60,749 bases of DNA from CAYOWK01 sp964407665. GTDB lineage: Bacteria; Pseudomonadota; Alphaproteobacteria; Caulobacterales; Hyphomonadaceae. The notes beneath the pieces were generated by a model. That model worked only from the letters and a program-made list of their open reading frames with translations, searched no databases and was not told where the DNA came from. The position numbers were made by a program, and so were the translations under genes. The stretch is from contig CAYOWK010000024.1 of assembly GCA_964407665.1 (NCBI GenBank), positions 1 to 60,749 on the forward strand, written 5' to 3'. Each line of letters begins with the position of its first letter. Position 1 is the stretch's first letter. Of this stretch, positions 1 through 8,562 are shown piece by piece.

Positions 1-441
1 TCGATCATGCCAGGCAAGGTGAACCCCACCCAGTGCGAGGCGCTGACACAGGTGGCCGCGCACATCCTCGGCAACAACGCCGCCATAGCCTTTGCAGGCA
101 GCCAGGGGCATTTCGAGCTGAATGTCTACAACCCGATGATGGCGTACAATTTCCTGCAGTCCACGCGCCTGCTGGCGGACGCCGCCGTCTCGTTCACCGA
201 CAACTGCGTGGTGGGCATTGAGCCGCGCCTCGACAACATCCAGCGCGGCCTCGAGAACTCGCTGATGCTGGTGACGCCGCTCAAGGAAAAGTACGGCTAC
301 GATCTGGCCGCGAAGGTCGCCAAATACGCCCACAAGAACGGCACGACCCTGAAGGTTGAGGCGCTGGCCTTGGGGATTCCGGAAGCCGATTTCGACGCCA
401 TCGTGCGGCCGGAGAAGATGATCGGGCCAGATCCGGCTTGA
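1..441 (+). CDS. fumC: Class II fumarate hydratase, C-terminal part (partial)
   Basis: The frame is open from the first base of the window and ends in TGA, so only the C-terminal 146 residues are present. It begins inside the fumarase/aspartase signature: S-I-M-P-G-K-V-N-P at residues 1-9 is the mobile catalytic SS-loop. The rest is the typical fumarase C-terminal helical segment (NVYNP, then the small C-terminal domain ending near GIPEADFDAIVRPEKM). The enzyme interconverts fumarate and malate in the cytoplasmic TCA cycle. FumC is preferred over argininosuccinate lyase or aspartase because of the PGKVNPTQCEA run and the tail. Confidence 0.95.
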   Translation, partial: SIMPGKVNPTQCEALTQVAAHILGNNAAIAFAGSQGHFELNVYNPMMAYNFLQSTRLLADAAVSFTDNCVVGIEPRLDNIQRGLENSLMLVTPLKEKYGYDLAAKVAKYAHKNGTTLKVEALALGIPEADFDAIVRPEKMIGPDPA

Positions 442-611
442 CCCTCCGGTGAAGGAAGGTCTCCGTCTCCCGGCCTGGGCGACAAGATCGTGATTGCGGA
501 CGCAGACCGCGTGGCAATGTCGTGAAGGGAGGCGCGTACGGTACGAAATCGGTCCCGAGCCGCTTTGTGAACCTGCGTGCCTGTCACTGGCTGGAGCGAA
601 AGGTTGGGAAA

Positions 612-1337
612 ATGTCCGACTGGCCAGACCTGACGAGCTTCGCCACGATAAGAAAGCGCGTGCAGGATGCCCTTGCACCACTGGGTTTCACATCCACTGC
701 GGGGGGGCAGACATTTCGAAGAGAGACCGCTCCCAATCTCATCCATGGCCTTTCATTGAACGGACGTGGCTTTCTCGCTCAGTCTCTTTTTCTGCAGGTC
801 ACGTGCGTCCCTGCAAACAAATTGGCGGTAGACGTCTGGGGCGGCCTCGAACGGTGGAAGCTGGGACAGCGAAAAGAACTTTCTCCCGGAGTTTCAAATC
901 GCGCCTGCCCCTTTCGGAATGCTGCTGTATGCGACCAGGAAACCGGGACACGGCAGCGCTGGTGGCATTTTCATGAGCTGCCGAATAATCCGACACCCGC
1001 CGTTTCGCTGGAATCCTTTTGCGACGACGTCCGGTCGATCGCCGAAGGTTTCGTTGGAGCCACCCCCGACCTGGCGGCATGTCTCGCCTATCCTAGACTT
1101 CGGACGGCAACGAACTGCGAACTCGAGCCGACTGTCTGCGCCATACTGCGTGACCGGGACGGGTTCGAGCGGAGAGTGTCGGAAGTCAACGAAGTATTGG
1201 AGATGCGTCGGCTTCAGACGGAGGAAGCAAGACTCCGGGCGCAGCTCGATCATGACAGGCTGTTTGTCAGGACCGCCCGCGAGGAGTTGAACTACCAAAC
1301 CTACTTTGACGAGCTTCGCAGACGCGTGTTCGCCTAG
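612..1337 (+). CDS. Hypothetical protein with weak DUF4304-like N-terminal region
   Basis: This 241-residue protein has no signal peptide or membrane segment. The N-terminal 80 residues (a leading helix, then LGFTSTAGGQTFRRE and a beta-rich stretch) resemble the DUF4304 layout, where a GF-x-TFxR element precedes beta strands; this is a weak resemblance only. The C-terminal 60 residues are charged and probably helical. I start at ATG 612, which begins the recognisable fold and has GGGAAA just upstream; a GTG at 522 would add 30 unconvincing residues. It is convergent with the COQ9 gene. Function unknown. Confidence 0.6.
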   Translation: MSDWPDLTSFATIRKRVQDALAPLGFTSTAGGQTFRRETAPNLIHGLSLNGRGFLAQSLFLQVTCVPANKLAVDVWGGLERWKLGQRKELSPGVSNRACPFRNAAVCDQETGTRQRWWHFHELPNNPTPAVSLESFCDDVRSIAEGFVGATPDLAACLAYPRLRTATNCELEPTVCAILRDRDGFERRVSEVNEVLEMRRLQTEEARLRAQLDHDRLFVRTAREELNYQTYFDELRRRVFA

Positions 1338-1422
1338 GCGGACCCGGACGCGCGCGTCTGGTAGCAAAAGCGTCCTGTCGTTGCGGGCTTCCGACGTCGG
1401 CGGGGCGCGATCCGGATCGAAC

Positions 1423-2064
1423 TTAGCCTCGCTTGCCGCCAAACAGATCGAACGGGTCGGGCATCTTGGCGAAGGCGTCCTGGACCTGACGCTTGGTCTT
1501 CTCGAACTGCATGACGTTCTCGATGCGGTGGGCGAGGAATTCTTCCACTTCGGCGGGATTGTCCGTGCCGATCCACGCCACCAGCGTCGAGCCGACGACC
1601 GCCGAGAGCGTCAGGCGCTTGGTGTACCAGTTGAAGTCCGTGGACGTGTCGCCGAGGCCGGCCCAGATGGCATCGGCGGCGGCCCAGGCGGCCTTGGGAC
1701 CGGACAGGAGGTTCAGGGGCGAGCCGGACGCCCGTTTGAGGGCTGGCTTGGCGGGCTCCAGGGCGGCGAGGTAGGCGCGTACGCCCTCCGTCACCTTTTC
1801 GCGGATCTTCAGAGCCGCGATGTCCGGCCCGGCGAGGCGCCTGCCCGCGGCTTCGGCGGCGCGGGCGGCCAGCGCGTCGAGAAGGTCGGAGGCGCCGTTC
1901 GGGCAGGCCAGCATCACCTGCCCTTCGCTGAGGCCCGCCGCATCGGCGGCCAACTCGACGGCCTTTTCGGTCCATCCGTGCTCGACAGCGAACGGGATGA
2001 TGGCGTCCAGCAGGCGCTCGCGGTAGAGATCGCTCGGCGCGCGTTCGGTTTCAGCGGTGTCCAT
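1423..2064 (-). CDS. COQ9 family protein
   Basis: A 213-residue protein. The N-terminal part is TetR-like helical (RERLLDAIIPFAVEHGWTE), and the C-terminal COQ9 domain contains DFNWYTKRLTLSAV and a conserved acidic/helical stretch near VEEFLAHRIENVMQFEK. In mitochondria COQ9 is a lipid-binding partner of the ubiquinone hydroxylase COQ7; the bacterial homologue is expected to assist ubiquinone synthesis. A good GGAGG lies seven bases before ATG 2064; longer upstream frames have no such support. It is divergent from rpsU across about 265 bp that hold both promoters and no other gene that I see. Confidence 0.88.
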   Translation of the reverse strand: MDTAETERAPSDLYRERLLDAIIPFAVEHGWTEKAVELAADAAGLSEGQVMLACPNGASDLLDALAARAAEAAGRRLAGPDIAALKIREKVTEGVRAYLAALEPAKPALKRASGSPLNLLSGPKAAWAAADAIWAGLGDTSTDFNWYTKRLTLSAVVGSTLVAWIGTDNPAEVEEFLAHRIENVMQFEKTKRQVQDAFAKMPDPFDLFGGKRG

Positions 2065-2330
2065 CGGGAGCCTCCAGCAACGGCGCCGGAAACCCAAAAA
2101 CCCCTGCCAAAAACTAGGGCTCTCGGGGTGTAGGCAGGCGCGTTGGACTATGCTATCGCACCGCCGCGCGCCCGTCATGGGCGCAATCTTTAATGATCGG
2201 TCGGGCGTCAGGTGTCCCTCAGAGGGAGCGCCGGGCGTTTTGTCCGTGTTGAACCGGAAGACTTCGGAACAGGGCCGCCAGAGGCGGATTTCCACCGGAG
2301 CCATCCAATACTGAACTGGGAGAGTGTCAC

Positions 2331-2549
2331 ATCGTTCAGATCGTCGTCCGCGACAACAACGTCGACCAGGCGTTGAAAGCGCTCAAGAAAAAGATGCAGC
2401 GCGAAGGCCTGTTCCGCGAAATGAAGCGCCGGAACCACTTCGAGAAGCCGTCCGAGAAGCGCGCCCGCGAAAAGGCTGAGGCCGTTCGCCGCGCCCGCAA
2501 GCTCGCCCGCAAGCGCGCCCAGCGCGAAGGCCTGCTGCCCAAAACCTAG
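2331..2549 (+). CDS. rpsU: Small ribosomal subunit protein bS21 with apparent ATC start
   Basis: The 72-residue translation VQIVVRDNNVDQALKALKKK followed by the basic KPSEKRAREKAEA and ARKRAQREGLLP tail is unmistakably bS21. The family starts M-V-Q-I, but the codon in the M position here is ATC (2331-2333). No in-frame ATG, GTG or TTG exists upstream before the reading becomes non-homologous, and the first in-frame ATG downstream would delete more than a quarter of the protein. GGGAGAG lies about eight bases before ATC, which supports initiation there. A strong terminator follows. The ATC could be genuine or a base error. Confidence 0.9.
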   Translation: MVQIVVRDNNVDQALKALKKKMQREGLFREMKRRNHFEKPSEKRAREKAEAVRRARKLARKRAQREGLLPKT

Positions 2550-2611
2550 ACCCGGGCCTGCCCGGTTCTACGGGTCAGCCTGAGGACTTCCCTGTCCTGT
2601 ATACAGCGACA

Positions 2612-2644
2612 AGCCGGACGCGCGTGACCTGCGTCCGGCTTTTT
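2612..2644 (+). terminator. Rho-independent terminator after rpsU
   Basis: Perfect 10-bp stem AGCCGGACGC / GCGTCCGGCT with a 9-base loop, immediately followed by TTTT. It lies 63 bases beyond the rpsU stop and before the convergent response regulator gene. Confidence 0.85.
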
Positions 2645-2770
2645 GCGTTGTCTGCTGCAAACCTCAGCAGCCTTTTCCGGCGCGGACGAGGACTGCGGCC
2701 GGAAACGAGGACGCGGACGCCGTGAGGCGTCCGCGCTGGAAGGTATCCCTGGAGGGGTAGAAACGAGGGC

Positions 2771-4228
2771 TCAGCCTGCCTGGTCGTATTCGTGCTCGTC
2801 GCGCACCTTCAGGTCGTACTCGCGGACCTTGCGGTAGAGCGTCGAGCGGCCGATGCCGAGGCGGCGGGCCACTTCCGACATGTGACCGGCATAGTGGTCG
2901 ATGGCGTATTGGATGAGGTCGCGCTCGATGGCTTCCAGCGTGCGCAGCTCACCGGTGTCGTCGGTGATCGTCACAGGCTGGGCGGCGGCGTCGTTGGCGG
3001 GAGCCACGACCGGGGTAGCCGGAGCCCAGGCCGGCGCCGGCGCTGCGCCCATCAGGGCGGAGATCTGCGGGAAGTCATCCGGCTTCAGCTGGCCGCCATC
3101 CGACAGCACGACGGCGCGGAAGATCGAATTCTCGAGCTGGCGGACGTTGCCCGGCCAGTCATAGCGCATCAGCATCGACAGCGTCTCGGGCGCCACGCCG
3201 GCGATCGCCTTGCTCTCTTCCGCGTTGAAGCGGCGGATGAAGTGCTCGATCAGCTGCGGCAGGTCTTCCTTGCGGTCGCGCAGGGGCGGCGCTTCGATGG
3301 GGAAGACGTTGAGGCGGTAGTAGAGGTCCTCGCGGAACCGGCCTTCGGCGACCTGCTGGGCGAGATCGCGGTTGGTCGCCGAGATGATGCGCACGTCCAC
3401 CTTGGTGGGGCGGCGCGAACCGACGGCGTCAACTTCGCTTTCCTGCAACACGCGCAGAAGCTTCACCTGCATGTCGAGCGGCAGTTCGCCGACCTCGTCC
3501 AGGAACAGCGTGCCGCCGTCCGCTTCGACGAACTTGCCGAGCTTCTTCTCGTGGGCGCCGGTGAACGAGCCCTTCTCGTGGCCGAACAGGATCGACTCGA
3601 CGAGGTTTTCAGGGATCGCGCCGCAGTTGACGGTGACAAACGGCTTGCCGGAGCGTTCCGATGCGCCCTGGATGCAGCGGGCCAGAACCTCTTTACCCAC
3701 GCCGCTTTCGCCGAGGATGAGGATCGGGATGTTCGAGGCAGCCGCACGCTGGCCGAGGCGCACGACGCCGCGCATGGACGGGGCGCCGGCGATCATGTCC
3801 TGGAAGCCCATCGAGCCGCCGGTCTTGCGGGCAAGGCGCTTCACCTCGCCGGACAGGTCCGACATCTTGAGGGCGTTGCGCAGGGAGACGGCGACGCGCT
3901 CCGGGCTCGCGGGCTTGACGAAGAAGTCGATGGCTCCGGCGCGCATGGCCTGCACAACGGTGTCGATCCCGCCGGTGGCGGTCAGCACGACGACGGCGAG
4001 GTCCGGGCGGCGTTCGATCAGGCGCTCGAGCGTCTCCATGCCGGACAGGCCGGGCATCACGAGGTCCAGCAGGACGACGTCCACACCATTTTTCGGATCG
4101 GACGCTTCCTCGAGCGCTCGCTCGCCGCTGTCGACAACCCGGGCGCGGAAGCCCTGCTTTTCGACCGCAGCCTGAAGCAGCCTGCGCTGCGTCGGATCGT
4201 CATCGACGACCAGAACTGTCTTCGCCAT
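2771..4228 (-). CDS. Sigma-54-dependent response regulator (NtrC/TacA type)
   Basis: This 485-residue protein has three parts. Residues 1-120 are a receiver domain with DDD at 9-11, phospho-acceptor D55 (VVLLDLVMPG) and a KPA lysine. The centre is a sigma-54 AAA+ domain with Walker A GESGVGKE, a GSFTGA loop that contacts sigma-54 (GAFTGA variant) and Walker B GGTLFLDEVGELP. The C-terminus is a Fis-type helix-turn-helix (EVARRLGIGRSTLYRKV). It is phosphorylated by an unseen histidine kinase and activates sigma-54 promoters. The start MAKTVLVVDDDPTQRR recalls Caulobacter TacA, a stalk-biogenesis activator, but orthology is not proven. ATG 4228 is chosen over ATG 4240. Confidence 0.92.
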   Translation of the reverse strand: MAKTVLVVDDDPTQRRLLQAAVEKQGFRARVVDSGERALEEASDPKNGVDVVLLDLVMPGLSGMETLERLIERRPDLAVVVLTATGGIDTVVQAMRAGAIDFFVKPASPERVAVSLRNALKMSDLSGEVKRLARKTGGSMGFQDMIAGAPSMRGVVRLGQRAAASNIPILILGESGVGKEVLARCIQGASERSGKPFVTVNCGAIPENLVESILFGHEKGSFTGAHEKKLGKFVEADGGTLFLDEVGELPLDMQVKLLRVLQESEVDAVGSRRPTKVDVRIISATNRDLAQQVAEGRFREDLYYRLNVFPIEAPPLRDRKEDLPQLIEHFIRRFNAEESKAIAGVAPETLSMLMRYDWPGNVRQLENSIFRAVVLSDGGQLKPDDFPQISALMGAAPAPAWAPATPVVAPANDAAAQPVTITDDTGELRTLEAIERDLIQYAIDHYAGHMSEVARRLGIGRSTLYRKVREYDLKVRDEHEYDQAG

Positions 4229-4442
4229 CTTACCCACCATATGATCGCTAGCGAACGGCTCTGTCGGCCGTCCTTGTCTGTGCGGATCAAACTGGCACGG
4301 AGGTTTCAAAACGCGCTTAAGCCGGTCGTTTGAATTTCGCGCAACTCGCTGAAATACATGATTAACTGGCTCAAACTGGCGCGTGCCGTTGCGAGACGCG
4401 GAAAGAGACCGGGCGTTTGACACCCGGCAGACGAGGAAAGTG

Positions 4443-4889
4443 ATGCAGTTGCGGCGCCTCGCAGGGATGGGTCTGATGGCGGTTGGCGGACTGGGCGCGG
4501 CCTTCTTCGCGGCGCTCGGCGTCGCGGTCATCGCCAACTACATCGAGCCGGAAAATCTGGCGGACGGGCTGTCCACGGTCGCCCTTCTCACTCTGCCTGG
4601 AGCTGTGGCCGGAGGGGCCGTTCTGGTGCTGGGCCGCTGGCTCTACGGCGGCTGGCGGAGCGATGCTCCCCTCCTCCGCGCAGCGCGGGTGGTGTTGCCG
4701 GTTGCGGGGCTTGTGGCGGCGGCGGCGTTCGCCGTGCTGCTGGTTGCACTGCTGGTCACGGGTTTCGGGCCGGAGGACCAGCTGTCGGCGCTGAAGCATG
4801 GGCTGGGTATCGCGGCGGGAGCCGGGGCGTTCGTGGTGGGGCGGAGGTTCAGGCCGTCTGCTTCAAAAGGCGTAGCTCCCGCCGACTGA
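4443..4889 (+). CDS. Small integral membrane protein, unknown function
   Basis: A 148-residue protein with four hydrophobic stretches (about residues 8-30, 42-65, 80-105 and 115-130), alternating with short charged loops. The tail is basic. GAGGAAAG precedes ATG 4443, while the upstream ATG at 4383 lacks a ribosome site. It is divergent from the sigma-54 activator gene. I do not recognise a family. Confidence 0.6.
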   Translation: MQLRRLAGMGLMAVGGLGAAFFAALGVAVIANYIEPENLADGLSTVALLTLPGAVAGGAVLVLGRWLYGGWRSDAPLLRAARVVLPVAGLVAAAAFAVLLVALLVTGFGPEDQLSALKHGLGIAAGAGAFVVGRRFRPSASKGVAPAD

Positions 4890-4905
4890 CGCCCTGAGTG
4901 AAGAT

Positions 4906-5013
4906 GTCATTCCGGAGGCTGCGCAGCAGCTATCCGGAATCCAGTGAAGCCTGTGCATGGCGACGGACTCTGGATTCCGGGTCGGCGGACCTTCGGTCCT
5001 TGCCCGGAATGAC
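4906..5013. repeat. Intergenic palindromic repeat element
   Basis: The outer arms GTCATTCCGG (4906-4915) and CCGGAATGAC (5004-5013) are inverted. A second nested pair, TCCGGAATCCAG (4933-4944) and CTGGATTCCGG (4970-4980), lies inside. The element sits between a rightward gene (stop 4889) and the convergent methyltransferase gene (stop 5041). Such GTCATTCCGG...CCGGAATGAC units are familiar dispersed intergenic repeats in alphaproteobacteria. Confidence 0.8.
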
Positions 5014-5040
5014 AGCGTCATGTGTCACATTCCCTCAGCC

Positions 5041-5523
5041 CTACCCCTTCGGTCCGCCCGGCATGATGGGGCGCGCAGGATAGCCGCCATGGGCGATCAT
5101 CCGGTCGTACATCACGAGTGCGCCGGCCAGGGACACGTTGATGCAGAAGCGGGTGGGGATCTTCACCACGTGATCGCAGCGCGACAGCATCTCGGGCGAC
5201 AGATCGCCTTTCTCGCGGCCCAGCACGTAAGCCGCGTTAGGCGGGTGGCGGAAGCTCGGCAAGTCCACCGCGTCTTCCGTGAGCTCGACGCCGACAAGCT
5301 GGCAGCCCTTGGGCAGCATCATCTGGTCGATCGTCTCCCACGCATACCAGGGCATGTGCTCAGACGACTTGGAAGTATCGGCGTACTGCGTCACCCGCAG
5401 GTTGCGGGCGGCGTCGACCGAGAAGAAGAAGCTGGCCCCGAACGCATGCGCCGTGCGCATCAGGGCGCCCAGATTCATCGGCTTCGAGATGCCCTCGGCG
5501 CCGATGCCGAAATAGCCGCGCAT
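5041..5523 (-). CDS. TrmH-family (SPOUT) RNA methyltransferase
   Basis: A 160-residue single-domain SPOUT methyltransferase. Visible motifs are N-terminal KPMNLGALMRTAHAFGA (the family's N-x-G-x-x-x-R RNA/AdoMet motif), central YVLGREKGDLSPEML (motif 2), and C-terminal IPTRFCINVSLAGALVMYDR, the trefoil-knot AdoMet site in which the Asn-x-Ser/Asn pattern is conserved. It methylates a tRNA or rRNA ribose or base; the substrate cannot be decided from sequence. It lacks the N-terminal substrate domain of RlmB. It may be co-transcribed with the epoxide hydrolase upstream (14-base gap). Confidence 0.88.
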   Translation of the reverse strand: MRGYFGIGAEGISKPMNLGALMRTAHAFGASFFFSVDAARNLRVTQYADTSKSSEHMPWYAWETIDQMMLPKGCQLVGVELTEDAVDLPSFRHPPNAAYVLGREKGDLSPEMLSRCDHVVKIPTRFCINVSLAGALVMYDRMIAHGGYPARPIMPGGPKG

Positions 5524-5537
5524 GCCCGTCCGGCTCC

Positions 5538-6626
5538 CTACTTCTTCAGGCTGGCAAGGAAGGCCAGAAGCGCGGCGTTGGTCTCCTCGGGCGCTTCCTG
5601 CTGGACCCAGTGACCGATGCCCGGGAGCAGGGTCACGGCGCGGAGGTCCGTGGCGGTCTTGCTCATGGACGCGGTAAGCTGGTCCTTGGTGGCGCCAGCG
5701 ATGACGATGTCCTTTTCACCTGCGAGGAAGGCGACCGGGGCCGTGATCCTGGCGCCGGCCAGCTCCGGGGTGATCTCCCAGTTGCGGTCGAGGTTGCGGT
5801 AGTAGTTCACACCGCCGCGGAAGCCGGCTTCCTCGAACTCCTTTACGAAATAGTCGAGCTCCTCCTGCGTCAGCCATGCGGGCAGGCCCTTGGGCGCGCC
5901 GAGACGCGGGATCCAGCCGCCGGCGGCACGTTTCGGATCGGTGACCGTCGGCGCCTCGCGCGGGCTGTCGGGCGACAGGTAGAGACGGCTGAGCAGCCCG
6001 CGCGGATCGGCGTCATACTCGGCTTCGGCGGCGCCCGGTTCCTGATGGTAGAGGATGTAATAGAAATTGTCCTGGAACCGCGCCTTCATGGCGGCGGTTG
6101 GCGCGATGGGAGCCCGGCCGCCATAGGGCACGCTCATCGCGAACAGCGCAGAGAAGCGGTCGGGGTGGAGCATGATGGCGTTCCACGAAACGATGGAGCC
6201 CCAATCGTGTCCGACGATGACGGCCTGCTTCTCGCCCAGCGCATCCAGCAGCCCGACAAGGTCGCTCGTGGTGTGGCGGATGTCGTAATCCTCAACCGCG
6301 GCAGGCTTGTCGGTCTTTCCGAAGCCGCGCATGTCCGGGGCGACGACGCGGTATCCGGCGGCGGCGAGGGCAGGCATCTGGTCGCGCCAGGAATACCAGC
6401 TCTCGGGCCAGCCGTGGACCAGAAGTACCAGCGGCGCATCGGGGTCCTTGGGCCCCATCTCGGCGATGCGCATGCTGATGCCGTTGGCCTGGATCATCCT
6501 GAGTGTGGGCATGGAGGCGTCCTTTGCGTTCGGGGCGGTCTGGCAAGCGGCGACCACGAAGGCTGCGGCAAGCATCATCGCCGTTGCAAGCGAGCGGGCC
6601 AGCCGTGCAGGATTCAGGTTAGTCAT
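5538..6626 (-). CDS. Lipoprotein alpha/beta-hydrolase, epoxide hydrolase-like
   Basis: A 362-residue protein whose first 28 residues form a lipoprotein signal with lipobox AAC28, so the enzyme is probably lipid-anchored and periplasmic. The rest is an epoxide-hydrolase-type alpha/beta fold: oxyanion motif HGWPESW (71-77), nucleophile D141 in GHDWGS, acid D306 and base H339 in GIGHW. The Asp nucleophile and the WPESW box favour epoxide hydrolase or haloalkane dehalogenase over esterase. GGAGGGG lies before ATG 6626. The natural substrate is unknown. Confidence 0.85.
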   Translation of the reverse strand: MTNLNPARLARSLATAMMLAAAFVVAACQTAPNAKDASMPTLRMIQANGISMRIAEMGPKDPDAPLVLLVHGWPESWYSWRDQMPALAAAGYRVVAPDMRGFGKTDKPAAVEDYDIRHTTSDLVGLLDALGEKQAVIVGHDWGSIVSWNAIMLHPDRFSALFAMSVPYGGRAPIAPTAAMKARFQDNFYYILYHQEPGAAEAEYDADPRGLLSRLYLSPDSPREAPTVTDPKRAAGGWIPRLGAPKGLPAWLTQEELDYFVKEFEEAGFRGGVNYYRNLDRNWEITPELAGARITAPVAFLAGEKDIVIAGATKDQLTASMSKTATDLRAVTLLPGIGHWVQQEAPEETNAALLAFLASLKK

Positions 6627-6834
6627 GGATCGTCCCCTCCCGGACCTGTTTTCCCGGCCATCGCACATCCTGAGCCGGTCTGCCAGCCGCCCGCCGTCCG
6701 GTGCAAGGCCCGGGAAAGGACACACCGGCCGGGAAAGCGGATGCAGGCAGCCGCATGCGCTTCACACGCAGCGGAGCCACATATAGGTTCCGCCGCAATC
6801 CAGAAGACACAGCCCAGCGGAGCCACCCCTTTCC

Positions 6835-7827
6835 ATGAAAGCCATCCTGTCAAAGGCCCCGGGCCTTCCCGAAACGCTGGTGCTGGAGGAGGTGCCCTCC
6901 CCGACGCCGAAAGCGGGCGAAGTGGTGGTTTCGGTGAAGGCCGCCGCCGTGAACTTCCCGGACTTCCTGATCATCCAGGACATGTACCAGTACAAGCCGC
7001 CCCGCCCCTTCTCGCCGGGCGGCGAAATCTCTGGCGTCATCAAGGAAGTCGGCGAGGGCGTCACCAGCCTGAAGCCGGGTGACCGTGTCTATGGCTCGAT
7101 CGGTTCGGGCGGCTATGCCGAAGAAGTCCTGACCCCCGCCAACCGGATGTCCATCATTCCGGAGGGCATGCCGTTCGAGGAAGCCGCCGCCCTGCTGATG
7201 ACGTACGGCACCTCGCAGCATGCGCTGAAGCAGCGCGCAAGGATCCAGCCCGGCGAGAAACTGCTGGTTCTGGGCGCTGCGGGGGGCGTCGGCCTTGCTG
7301 CGGTGGAGCTGGGCCGGGCGATGGGCGCGCACGTCATCGCGGCGGCGTCCAGCCAGGACAAGGTGGACTTCGCCATCTCCAAGGGCGCGCATGAAGGCTT
7401 CGTCTATCCGGAGAACCCGCTCTCGAAGGAGCAGCAGAAGGCCTTCTCCGACACGATCAAGGAGATCGGCGGCGGCGGGGTGGATGTCATCTATGACGGC
7501 GTCGGCGGTGATTATGCCGAGCCGGCCGTACGGGCCCTCAACTGGGAGGGACGCTTCCTGGTGGTCGGCTTCCCGGCCGGCATCCCCAAGCTGCCGCTCA
7601 ACCTTACGCTTCTGAAATCCTGCCAGATCGTGGGGGTCTTCTGGGGTGAGTTCGTCCGTCGCTTCCCGGACCAGCACGCCGAAAACCTGCAGGAGCTGTA
7701 CGACATGTACGCAGCCGGCAAGATCCGCCCGCACATCTCCAACACATATCCCCTTGAGCGCGCTGCAGAGGCGATCCGCGAACTGTCGGACCGCCGCGCC
7801 AAAGGTAAAGTCATCATCACTATGTAG
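6835..7827 (+). CDS. NADPH:quinone oxidoreductase (zeta-crystallin-type MDR)
   Basis: A 330-residue medium-chain dehydrogenase/reductase. The N-terminal GroES-like fold is seen in PRPFSPGGEISGVI and KPGDRVYG. The Rossmann domain has LVLGAAGGVGLAAVELGRAMGA (about 142-163) with a quinone-reductase-like AxxGGVG. Zinc-ligand cysteines of alcohol dehydrogenases are absent. The family reduces quinones or enones with NADPH. It is divergent from the epoxide hydrolase, which may imply related detoxification roles. Confidence 0.88.
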   Translation: MKAILSKAPGLPETLVLEEVPSPTPKAGEVVVSVKAAAVNFPDFLIIQDMYQYKPPRPFSPGGEISGVIKEVGEGVTSLKPGDRVYGSIGSGGYAEEVLTPANRMSIIPEGMPFEEAAALLMTYGTSQHALKQRARIQPGEKLLVLGAAGGVGLAAVELGRAMGAHVIAAASSQDKVDFAISKGAHEGFVYPENPLSKEQQKAFSDTIKEIGGGGVDVIYDGVGGDYAEPAVRALNWEGRFLVVGFPAGIPKLPLNLTLLKSCQIVGVFWGEFVRRFPDQHAENLQELYDMYAAGKIRPHISNTYPLERAAEAIRELSDRRAKGKVIITM

Positions 7828-7885
7828 TCGTCGCAGAGTTGGGGTAATGCGGGTGAACGCCCGTGGAATCGAGAGGGACACGATC

Positions 7886-8494
7886 ATGATGAAACGCTAC
7901 GGACTTCTGGCTGCGGCGGCCCTTCTTGCCTCCGCATGTGCATCCACGCCGACGGCAGCTCCCGGACCGAGCGCCGAGCCGGCGCCTGCGGCTCCAGCCG
8001 CTGCCGCCGTCTCGACCGTGGTGGAGAACCTTGCCGCGTCCACCCGCTGGGTCGCCGACGAGCGCCTGCTGCCGCAGGATCCGATCCTGGCGCTGGTTGC
8101 TACGGGCGGCTCGGTCAATTCGCCTGCAGGCCTCTCGATGACCTGCAATCCCGACAATGGGCGCATCACCGCCCGCCTCGGCAAGCAGCCCGCCTCGAAG
8201 GCCGGTCAGGAAGCGACCTATGCCATCCGGCTCGGCGGCAAGATGGAGACGGTCACGGGCCGGTTTGTGGCCGTCGCACGGTCTGCGGATTCGGACTTCG
8301 TGTTCCCGCTGCAGTCATCCGACGTGCGCGCCATGCTGCCGCTGGACACGATCGCCTTCGTTTCCGACTCCGGCGAAATCCAGTGGGAGCTGGTCAAGGA
8401 CGCCGCCGCACCGGTGACCGGAAAGTATGTCGGTTCGCTGCGCGACTTCGGGTCCGCCGCACAGAACTTCCTGGTGTTCTGCAACCCGAAGTAG
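7886..8494 (+). CDS. Invasion-associated/secreted lipoprotein, unknown function
   Basis: A 202-residue protein with an N-terminal lipoprotein signal (MMKRYGLLAAAALLASAC, lipobox SAC18) and an Ala/Pro linker to about residue 42. A beta-rich domain follows, containing WVADERLLPQDPILALVATGG and SMTCNPDNGRITARLG and ending FCNPK. It has two domain cysteines, possibly a disulfide. GAGAGGG lies before ATG 7886. It is downstream of the quinone oxidoreductase by 58 bases and is followed by a terminator. I do not recognise a characterised family. Confidence 0.7.
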   Translation: MMKRYGLLAAAALLASACASTPTAAPGPSAEPAPAAPAAAAVSTVVENLAASTRWVADERLLPQDPILALVATGGSVNSPAGLSMTCNPDNGRITARLGKQPASKAGQEATYAIRLGGKMETVTGRFVAVARSADSDFVFPLQSSDVRAMLPLDTIAFVSDSGEIQWELVKDAAAPVTGKYVGSLRDFGSAAQNFLVFCNPK

Positions 8495-8519
8495 TCTGTT
8501 GCTGGACACCGACATGTAG

Positions 8520-8551
8520 CGCCCGGATGGGATGACCGTCCGGGCGTTTCT
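8520..8551 (+). terminator. Hairpin terminator
   Basis: 8-bp stem CGCCCGGA / TCCGGGCG (8520-8527, 8539-8546) followed by TTTCTGTGTTTT. It lies between the lipoprotein gene and the convergent PQQ dehydrogenase. Confidence 0.65.
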
Positions 8552-8562
8552 GTGTTTTGGAC

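Noticed and set aside
4293..4307. Sigma-54 promoter-like TGGCACGGAGGTTTC between the sigma-54 activator and a membrane protein gene
   Set aside because: The -24 box is perfect, but the critical -12 GC is TC, so it is not supportable without expression data.
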